Shown here in pieces: positions 33,278 through 38,863 of a DNA stretch of 38,863 bases. Below the pieces are notes generated by a model that made no database searches, was not told where the DNA came from, and was given only the letters and a program-made list of their open reading frames with translations. Every line of letters starts with the position of its first letter. Position 1 is the first letter of the stretch. The stretch lies in contig JBFKPQ010000005.1 in NCBI GenBank assembly GCA_041628225.1, positions 1 to 38,863 of the forward strand, read 5' to 3'. The translations under genes were made by a program, and so were the position numbers. The stretch comes from JBFKPQ01 sp041628225. GTDB lineage: Bacteria > Actinomycetota > Acidimicrobiia > Spongiisociales > JAENVV01.

Positions 33278-34007
33278 TCGCCTTGGCGGCGGCGTCGATC
33301 CGACCAACGTGCCGCGCCATGTCGGTCTCATCATGGATGGGAACGGCCGCTGGGCCGAACGACGCGGCCTCCATCGCACGCAAGGGCACGCCGCGGGGGA
33401 AGCCGCACTCTTCGAGACGATCGACGCTGCCCTCGCCCTCGGGATCGAGTGGTTGACGGCTTTCACGTTCTCGACGGAGAACTGGTCGCGTTCGCCGTCC
33501 GAGGTCGAGTTCCTCATGTTCTTCAACGAGGACCTGCTGCTGAGGCGCCGGGACGAGCTGCACGACAAAGGCGTGCGCATGCACTTCATCGGCGTACTCG
33601 ACGACCCACGCATCCCGGAGCGGAACCGGCACAGGATGGCCGAATCCGCCGAGATGACCGCCGCCAACGACCGTCTGCATCTCGTGCTCGCCTTCAACTA
33701 CGGCGGTCGAGCCGACATCGTGGCGGCGGCGCGTGACCTGGCCGCCGAGGCGGCAGCTGGTCGGCTGGACCCGGACGACATCGACGAGGAGCGGTTTGCC
33801 CGGTCGATCGGGGTGCCGGGGATGCCGAGCGCCGATCTCGTCGTCCGTACGTCGGGGGAGTACCGCATCTCGAACTTCATGTTGTGGCAGGCCGCCTATG
33901 CGGAGTACGTCTTCACCGACACGCTGTGGCCGGACTTCACGAGCACGGACCTGAGCGACGCCGTCGTCGAGTACCAACGCAGGAAGCGCCGATTCGGCTC
34001 TGCGTGA
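33270..34007 (+). CDS. uppS: Isoprenyl transferase (undecaprenyl/decaprenyl diphosphate synthase)
   Basis: A 245-residue cis-prenyltransferase that makes the polyprenyl carrier lipid for cell-wall synthesis. The catalytic block is IMDGNGRWA, with Asp23 binding the diphosphate, then TFSTENWSRS (about 68-77) and the C-terminal RTSGEYRISNFMLWQAAY (about 196-213), which is the usual RTSGExRxSNF motif with Tyr. Chain length of the product cannot be read by eye. It overlaps recO and precedes glyS. Confidence 0.95.
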   Translation: MNDRLGGGVDPTNVPRHVGLIMDGNGRWAERRGLHRTQGHAAGEAALFETIDAALALGIEWLTAFTFSTENWSRSPSEVEFLMFFNEDLLLRRRDELHDKGVRMHFIGVLDDPRIPERNRHRMAESAEMTAANDRLHLVLAFNYGGRADIVAAARDLAAEAAAGRLDPDDIDEERFARSIGVPGMPSADLVVRTSGEYRISNFMLWQAAYAEYVFTDTLWPDFTSTDLSDAVVEYQRRKRRFGSA

Positions 34008-34014
34008 CGACCGC

Positions 34015-34020
34015 TAACAT
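34015..34020 (+). promoter_or_regulatory. -10 element of glyS
   Basis: TAACAT is 12 nt before the ATG at 34033, giving a leader of only about five bases and no Shine-Dalgarno. Confidence 0.4.
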
Positions 34021-34032
34021 CGCCGCTTCTGT

Positions 34033-35337
34033 ATGCCGGCTGATTTCGACACCATCGTCAACTTGTCCAAGCGACGCGGGATCGTGTTCCCGTCGTCGGA
34101 GATCTATGGCGGACTGCGTTCCGCATACGACTACGGTCCGCTCGGCGCGGCCCTGCTTCGCAACGTCAAGGACCAGTGGTGGAAGTCGATGGTGCAACGG
34201 CGCAGCGACGTGGTGGGTCTGGACTCGGCGATCCTGCAGGCCCGCCAGGTGTGGCAGGCGTCCGGACACGAGGACGTCTTCACCGATCCGCTCGTCGAAT
34301 GTCGGAACTGCAACAGCCGGCACCGGTTGGACAAGCTCGAGGACCCGGATCTGTGCACCGTGTGCGGGTCGCGCGGCCAGTTCACGGAAGCCAAGCACTT
34401 CAACTTGATGTTCCGCACGCACATGGGGCCGGTCGACTCCGACGACAACCTCGTCTATCTCCGGCCCGAAACGGCGCAGGGCATCTTCATCAACTACGAG
34501 AATGTCCGGCGGACCCAACGCCTCAAGCTGCCGTTCGGCATCGCGCAGATCGGCAAGTCGTTCCGCAACGAGATCACCCCGGGCCAGTTCGTGTTCCGGA
34601 CACGAGAGTTCGAGCAGATGGAGATGGAGTACTTCTGTCGTCCCGACGAGGCGGCCGACTGGTTCGACTATTGGATCCGCATGCGCAACGAGTGGTACCT
34701 GGACCTGGGCATGAACGCCGACAACCTCCGCATCCGCACCCACACCGACGACGAGCTCTCGCACTACTCGGCCGGCACCGTCGACGTCGAGTACCGGTTC
34801 CCCTGGGGTTGGGACGAACTCGAGGGCATCGCGAACCGGACGGACTTCGACCTGCGACAGCACACGGAACACAGCGGGCAGGACCTCCGGTACTACGACC
34901 AGGAGTCCGACGAGCGATTCTTCCCCTACGTCATCGAGCCCGCCGCCGGTGCCACCCGCACCACGTTTGCCTTCCTCATCGACGCCTACCACTCGGAAGA
35001 GGTCGACGGCGAGACGCGAGTGGTCCTCCGGCTCGATCCGCGGCTGGCGCCGTATCAACTGGCTGTGTTGCCGCTGTCGAAGAAGCTCGAAGGCGACTCC
35101 GGGGTGCTGGCCGACTCGTTGCGAGGCAAGTACCAGCTCGAGCACGACGTGACCCAGTCCATCGGTCGCCGGTACCGGCGCCAGGACGAGATCGGTACAC
35201 CCTTCTGCGTCACGTTCGACTTCGACTCGTTGGATGACCGGGCGGTGACGGTGCGAGATCGCGACAGCATGGCCCAGGATCGGGTCTCGATCGATCGGCT
35301 GGAGTCCTACCTCGACGAGCGGCTCGAACTTCGTTGA
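34033..35337 (+). CDS. glyS: Glycyl-tRNA synthetase (homodimeric type)
   Basis: A 434-residue class II synthetase of the eukaryote/archaea-like alpha2 type (glyQS form), not the alpha2beta2 bacterial type. An early zinc finger is present: two CxxC pairs in CRNC and CTVC (about residues 94-117). Class II motif 2 is KSFRNEITP then FRTREFEQMEMEYF, and motif 3 lies in the segment around LRLDPRLAPYQLAVLPL. The C-terminal anticodon-binding domain follows (YQLAVLPLSKKLEGDSGV and RRQDEIGTPFCVTFD). Its stop codon lies inside the -35 element of the next gene. Confidence 0.96.
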   Translation: MPADFDTIVNLSKRRGIVFPSSEIYGGLRSAYDYGPLGAALLRNVKDQWWKSMVQRRSDVVGLDSAILQARQVWQASGHEDVFTDPLVECRNCNSRHRLDKLEDPDLCTVCGSRGQFTEAKHFNLMFRTHMGPVDSDDNLVYLRPETAQGIFINYENVRRTQRLKLPFGIAQIGKSFRNEITPGQFVFRTREFEQMEMEYFCRPDEAADWFDYWIRMRNEWYLDLGMNADNLRIRTHTDDELSHYSAGTVDVEYRFPWGWDELEGIANRTDFDLRQHTEHSGQDLRYYDQESDERFFPYVIEPAAGATRTTFAFLIDAYHSEEVDGETRVVLRLDPRLAPYQLAVLPLSKKLEGDSGVLADSLRGKYQLEHDVTQSIGRRYRRQDEIGTPFCVTFDFDSLDDRAVTVRDRDSMAQDRVSIDRLESYLDERLELR

Positions 35338-35363
35338 CACGAGTGGCCGCCCGTTTGTAAGCT
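35334..35363 (+). promoter_or_regulatory. Promoter of the LacI-family gene (TTGACA-N18-TAAGCT)
   Basis: A perfect -35 TTGACA (35334-35339) and a -10 TAAGCT (35358-35363) are 18 nt apart. The -35 overlaps the glyS stop codon. The expected transcript start is near 35370, directly in the dyad at 35369-35382. Confidence 0.7.
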
Positions 35364-35368
35364 CTCGG

Positions 35369-35382
35369 TGGAATCGGTTCCA
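35369..35382. promoter_or_regulatory. Candidate LacI-type operator upstream of the regulator gene
   Basis: TGGAATCGGTTCCA, a nearly perfect palindrome centred on a CG step, as is typical of LacI-family operators, lies at the likely transcript start of the lacI-kinase operon. That position fits autorepression. Confidence 0.5.
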
Positions 35383-35406
35383 AAGCCGGATTCCCTGAGG
35401 AGGACC

Positions 35407-36399
35407 ATGGCCACGATCCTCGACGTGGCACGTGAAGCAGGTGTCGGTGTCGGCACCGTCTCACGCGTCCTCAACAACAGCCCACAGGTTTCGCCTCGGA
35501 CGAGGGAGCGTGTCGAGGAAGCGATCGCGCGCCTGGGCTATTCGCCCAACCCCCTCGCCCGCAGCCTCTCGACCGGCCGCACGGATGCCATCACCATCCT
35601 CGTTCCGTATTTCACCACCCCTTCGGTCGTCGAACGGCTGCGCGGCATCGTTTCGGTGCTCGATGACGCTGATCGCGCCATCGTGCTGCGGAACGTCGAG
35701 TCGATCGAGCAACTCGATCGCGCCGTCGCGGATCTGACCGGCCCGGTGCTGCCGACCGGCCTCGTCGTCATCTCGCTGCCCGTCGATGGTCTCGCCACGG
35801 TCGACCTCCCCGTCGTGGCCGTCGATACGACCGTCGACGGATGCGTGTCGATCGACATCGACGACGAAGCCGCTGGTCGTTCGGGAGCGGAATACCTCCT
35901 CGCCGCCGGCCACCGGCGCATTGCCTTCGTGGGCGACGCCGAAGACCATCCGCTCGGGTTTCGATCGTCGGCACAGCGCAGGCGCGGTTACGAGCGAGCC
36001 CTCGAGGCGGCTGGAGTCGCAATTCGGCCGGGTTTCGTGAAACAGGGGAGCCCCGACCGGGCAACGGCCCACCGGCTGACCGCCGAACTGCTCGACTCGT
36101 CCGAGCAGCCGACCGCCATCTTCGCCGCCTCGGACACCCAGGCATTGGGAGTCATCGAAGCCGCCCGCGCCCGCGGGCTGGACGTGCCTGGAGATTTGTC
36201 GGTGCTGGGCTTCGACGATGTCGAGGTGGCGGCGTACGTCGGCCTCACCACCGTCCATCAGCCGCTGTTCGAATCCGGCCGCCTCGGCGCCGAACGCCTG
36301 CTCACGGCGGTCGGAGGCGGAGTCGGCGAATCCGTGACGCTGCCCACCTCGATCGTAGAACGGACGACGGTTGCGCCCCCGGAGGCCGGTCGTGCGTGA
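35407..36399 (+). CDS. LacI-family transcriptional regulator
   Basis: A 330-residue sugar-responsive repressor. ATG 35407 has GAGGAGGA a few bases upstream; a longer frame from 35368 covers the operator. The N-terminal helix-turn-helix is TILDVAREAGVGVGTVSRVL (3-22), followed by the hinge helix NPLARSLSTGRT (47-58). The remaining ~270 residues form a periplasmic-binding-like sensor: QPTAIFAASDTQALGVIEAA and GDLSVLGFDDVEVAAYVGLT are its typical closing blocks. It overlaps the sugar kinase by 8 bases and precedes a sugar-binding lipoprotein, so a sugar effector is inferred. Confidence 0.93.
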   Translation: MATILDVAREAGVGVGTVSRVLNNSPQVSPRTRERVEEAIARLGYSPNPLARSLSTGRTDAITILVPYFTTPSVVERLRGIVSVLDDADRAIVLRNVESIEQLDRAVADLTGPVLPTGLVVISLPVDGLATVDLPVVAVDTTVDGCVSIDIDDEAAGRSGAEYLLAAGHRRIAFVGDAEDHPLGFRSSAQRRRGYERALEAAGVAIRPGFVKQGSPDRATAHRLTAELLDSSEQPTAIFAASDTQALGVIEAARARGLDVPGDLSVLGFDDVEVAAYVGLTTVHQPLFESGRLGAERLLTAVGGGVGESVTLPTSIVERTTVAPPEAGRA

Positions 36400-37321
36400 C
36401 CTGATCACCATCGGGGAGTGCCTCGTCGACCTCATCTCCGTCGAGCGGGCCGAATCGCTGGCGGAGGCCTCCGAGTTTCGGGCCGTGTCTGGAGGCGCCC
36501 CCACGAATGTGGCGCTGACCGCCGGCCGCCTCGGACTCGACACCGTGGCCGTCGGAGCGATCGGAGACGATGGTTTTGGGCGCCGTGTCGCCGCCGAGCT
36601 CTCCGAGGCCGGTGTGACCGCCGACCTGCGGATCGTGCCGGCGCCGACGTCGGTCATCGTGGTGACCCGCACCGATGAAACGCCCGACTTCCTGGCCTTG
36701 CGTGGGGCCGATCGCCTCCTCACCGAAGGCCCCGCCGAACCCGCCCGCTGGCTGCACACGTCTGCCTTCGCCCTGTCCGCCGATCCCCAACGCTCGACCG
36801 TCGTCGCGGCGCTGGACGACGCCCGGGTGGGCGGCCGGCACTTCAGCATCGACTGCAACTACCACCCGCGCATCTGGACCGAACCGGCCGAAGGGATCCT
36901 TCGAACCGCCGTCGCAGGAGCGACCGTGGTGAAGGTGTCCACCGACGACGCGGCTCGCCTGTTCGGCCTGAGCGGCCACGATGCCGCCGCCCTGTTGTTG
37001 GAGTGGGGGGCGGCGTCGGTTCTCGTCACCGATGGTCCACGGCGAGCCGAGTTGGTGGACGCAGCCGGCGTCGCCGAGATGGCGATTCCCGCCCGCCGCG
37101 TCGTCGACGTCACCGGGGCGGGCGACGCGTTTCTCGCCGGTATCATCGCCGGCCGGCTCGCCGACCTCCCGGCAGCCCAGTGCCTGGCCGTGGCAGTCGA
37201 GGTCGCGGGTGCCACCGTCGAGGTGTTCGGACACCTCGACCGACCCCTCGATCAAACAGATCTGTTCTCCCGTGCGGCCGATGCCGTGCGAGAGCAGCAA
37301 GCAAGCGCGGTGAAGTCGTGA
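36392..37321 (+). CDS. PfkB-family carbohydrate kinase
   Basis: A 309-residue ribokinase-fold kinase that phosphorylates a sugar or sugar-like substrate with ATP. The GTG at 36392 has GGAGG six bases upstream (36381-36385). The N-terminal block is ITIGECLVDLIS. The first PfkB signature lies around SGGAPTNVALTAGRLG (33-48); the catalytic block is VDVTGAGDAFLAGIIAGRLA (238-257), with Asp245 as catalytic base. Fructokinase-like or 2-keto-3-deoxygluconate kinase-like members look alike here, so substrate is left open. It is coupled to the LacI regulator and precedes a sugar-uptake protein. Confidence 0.92.
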   Translation: MRDLITIGECLVDLISVERAESLAEASEFRAVSGGAPTNVALTAGRLGLDTVAVGAIGDDGFGRRVAAELSEAGVTADLRIVPAPTSVIVVTRTDETPDFLALRGADRLLTEGPAEPARWLHTSAFALSADPQRSTVVAALDDARVGGRHFSIDCNYHPRIWTEPAEGILRTAVAGATVVKVSTDDAARLFGLSGHDAAALLLEWGAASVLVTDGPRRAELVDAAGVAEMAIPARRVVDVTGAGDAFLAGIIAGRLADLPAAQCLAVAVEVAGATVEVFGHLDRPLDQTDLFSRAADAVREQQASAVKS

Positions 37322-37361
37322 TGACCGATCTGCGGAATGGAACGGCACGGATTACCGTGCA

Positions 37362-37377
37362 ACTGATTCGTATCGGT
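37362..37377. promoter_or_regulatory. Candidate LacI-type operator before the sugar-binding protein gene
   Basis: ACTGATTCGTATCGGT matches its reverse complement at six of eight half-site positions and is centred on CG. It lies 35 bp upstream of the start codon of the ABC lipoprotein gene. It is not identical to the site at 35369, so whether the same LacI protein uses both is uncertain. Confidence 0.35.
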
Positions 37378-37412
37378 AGATGCGGGTCTCAATGACAAGA
37401 AGGAGAGGCTAC

Positions 37413-38825
37413 ATGCGGAGAAACCTCCGATTGTTCGGGGTGTTGCTCGCCCTGGCGATGGTCGTTGCGGCTTGTGCTGGAGACACGGCAACCACGACCG
37501 AAGCTCCGGCGCCTGCGACGACGGCCGCCCCGGCGCCCGCCACCACCGCGGCACCAACCCCTGACACCACGATGGCAGACGACATGCCCGACGACGAGCC
37601 GATGGACCTCACCGGTACCACCGTCACCGTCTTCGGGCCCGAGAGCTCGGCGGTCGAAGCCGGTGCACTGCAAGCAGCATTGGACATCTTCGGCGCGCAG
37701 ACCGGGATCGAGATCCAGTACACGGGTGCCCGTGACTTCTCGGACCAGATCAACGCCCAGGCGGCCGGCAACAACCCGCCGGACATTGCGGTCTTCCCGC
37801 AGCCCGGCAAGATCGCCGACTTCGCCCGCGAAGGGTTCATCCTTCCGCTTCCGGCCGAAGTCTCCGAGGTCATGAACGCCAACGTCGGTTCGGCCTGGAC
37901 GGCGTTCGGTACCGTCGACGGCACCGAGTACGCCATCCCCACGAAGGCCGATCTCAAGTCGCTGGTGTGGTATCAGCCGACCGTGTTCGCCGAGAAGGGC
38001 TACGCGGTTCCCGAGAGTTGGGACGAGCTCCTCACGCTGACCGACACGATGATCGCCAACGGCGACACGCCGTGGTGCGTCGGTATCCAGTCCGGCCCGG
38101 CCACGGGTTGGCCGTTCACCGACTGGGTCGAAGACCTCATGCTCCGTATCCACGGTGCCGAGGTCTATGACCAGTGGGTCTCGCACGAAATCCCGTTCTC
38201 GGACGACCGGGTCGCCGAGGTCTGGCAGGCCGTGCTCGACCTGTGGAACAAGCCCGGTGCCGTCTATGCGGCCGGTGGTTCGATCGCTCTGACGCCGTTT
38301 GGTGACAACGGGTTCCCGTTGGTCGACGGCAACTGCATGATGCACCGCCAGGCGTCGTTCTTCTCGGCGTTCTTCCCGGAGGGCACCGTCACCGGTCCCG
38401 AAGGCGTGGACGTGTTCTACTTCCCGTCGGTGTCCGGCGATCGTCCGGTGCTCGGCGCCGGAACGCTCGTGGCGGCGTTCGACGACCGTCCCGAGGTGTG
38501 GGAAGTCATGAAGTACTTCGCCTCGCCCGCGTACGCCGACCAGCGGCAGCGCTTCCAGCACCTGGCCCAGGGTGGCGGTGAAGGCGTTCTGTCCGGCTTC
38601 TTGTCGCCGAACAGCAATGCCGACCTCAGCCTGTACCAGCCGCTCGAGCAGTCGTTCCTCGACATCCTGTTCAACGCGGAGGTCGTGCGGTTCGACGGCT
38701 CCGACCTGATGCCGGCCGACGTCGGTTCAGGTACGTTCTGGACGGAGGCGACCTCGGTCGTCAACGGCGAGAAGTCGCTCGAAGAAGCACTGCAGATCAT
38801 CGACGACAGCTGGCCAAGCGGCTGA
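37413..38825 (+). CDS. Sugar ABC-transporter substrate-binding lipoprotein
   Basis: A 470-residue extracellular solute-binding protein of the family 1 type (alpha-glucoside-like). ATG 37413 has AAGGAGAGG upstream. A lipoprotein signal ends in VVAAC, with Cys21 to be lipidated, followed by a Thr/Ala/Pro-rich linker (about 24-52) holding repeated APAPATTA units. The binding domain (about 58-470) shows DIAVFPQPGKIADFAREG and LKSLVWYQPTVFAEKG, plus a C-terminal helix ending in ALQIIDDSWPSG. The closest look is to alpha-glucoside binding proteins (AglE class), but the ligand is not proven. Permease genes are expected just beyond the window. Confidence 0.9.
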   Translation: MRRNLRLFGVLLALAMVVAACAGDTATTTEAPAPATTAAPAPATTAAPTPDTTMADDMPDDEPMDLTGTTVTVFGPESSAVEAGALQAALDIFGAQTGIEIQYTGARDFSDQINAQAAGNNPPDIAVFPQPGKIADFAREGFILPLPAEVSEVMNANVGSAWTAFGTVDGTEYAIPTKADLKSLVWYQPTVFAEKGYAVPESWDELLTLTDTMIANGDTPWCVGIQSGPATGWPFTDWVEDLMLRIHGAEVYDQWVSHEIPFSDDRVAEVWQAVLDLWNKPGAVYAAGGSIALTPFGDNGFPLVDGNCMMHRQASFFSAFFPEGTVTGPEGVDVFYFPSVSGDRPVLGAGTLVAAFDDRPEVWEVMKYFASPAYADQRQRFQHLAQGGGEGVLSGFLSPNSNADLSLYQPLEQSFLDILFNAEVVRFDGSDLMPADVGSGTFWTEATSVVNGEKSLEEALQIIDDSWPSG

Positions 38826-38851
38826 GTCGAGCTCCGACTAGCGTGGGCGCC

Positions 38852-38863
38852 GGCCGCAAGGCC
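38852..38863 (+). terminator. Start of a stem-loop after the binding-protein gene (cut by the window end)
   Basis: GGCC, a GCAA tetraloop of the stable GNRA type, then GGCC close the window. Such hairpins commonly follow solute-binding-protein genes, either as partial terminators or as mRNA-stabilising elements that give the binding protein higher expression than the permeases. The full stem probably continues past the edge. Confidence 0.45.

Noticed and set aside
37485..37575. Short repeats in the binding-protein gene as a mobile or CRISPR-like element
   Set aside because: They encode the Thr/Ala/Pro-rich lipoprotein linker in frame; ordinary low-complexity coding sequence.

Overview
The window is a dense, high-GC chromosomal segment from an actinobacterium. 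A PAC2 protein, an F420-type luciferase-like oxidoreductase, a BldD-like regulator, PPK2 and the housekeeping order leuS, comEA, comEC, holA, rpsT, lepA, hemW, hrcA, dnaJ, phoH, pgpH, ybeY, era, recO, uppS, glyS fit that assignment. The class Acidimicrobiia (Ilumatobacter-like) is my best guess, but that is inference from gene content only. No rRNA, tRNA, insertion sequence, prophage or CRISPR array was seen. No gene-free gap exceeds 300 bases; the longest, 24966-25244, holds an rsmE remnant and the promoter of the BldD-like gene.

Layout. 1-4312: the end of a glycan-type gene, a DegT aminotransferase, a large secreted protein with two SpaA/Cna-B-like and three Ig-like domains, and a small secreted protein convergent to it across a bidirectional terminator. 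4391-10417: family 4 uracil-DNA glycosylase, ABC exporter, MFS transporter, VOC protein, PAC2 protein and LLM oxidoreductase. 10472-19498: leuS, a small HEXXH protein, PPK2, comEA-comEC, a membrane protein with a degenerate GGDEF domain, an unknown exported protein and holA. 19583-24965: rpsT, lepA-hemW and hrcA-dnaJ. 24966-26147: rsmE remnant, BldD-like regulator and HIT protein. 26256-32501: the tightly packed operon phoH, pgpH, ybeY, CBS/CorC protein, era. 32558-35337: recO-uppS, then glyS. 35407-38825: LacI regulator, PfkB sugar kinase and a sugar ABC-transporter lipoprotein, probably the start of a sugar-uptake locus that runs off the window.

Most genes sit in translationally coupled pairs (GTGA, ATGA or TTGA overlaps). 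Many transcription-unit heads have a TANNNT -10 hexamer only 6-9 nt before the start codon and no Shine-Dalgarno, which suggests leaderless transcripts. The most notable points are: a CIRCE-like operator with a symmetric base change overlapping the hrcA promoter; a PgpH-type c-di-AMP phosphodiesterase whose extracellular sensor carries a Thr/Ser/Pro linker plus an SdrD-B-like domain; a BldD homologue with an intact c-di-GMP-binding signature; an internally deleted and frameshifted rsmE between dnaJ and bldD; and a GGDEF protein with a GGDLF motif. I did not find a clearly new multi-gene defence or biosynthetic system; the novelty is at the level of domain architecture and regulation.
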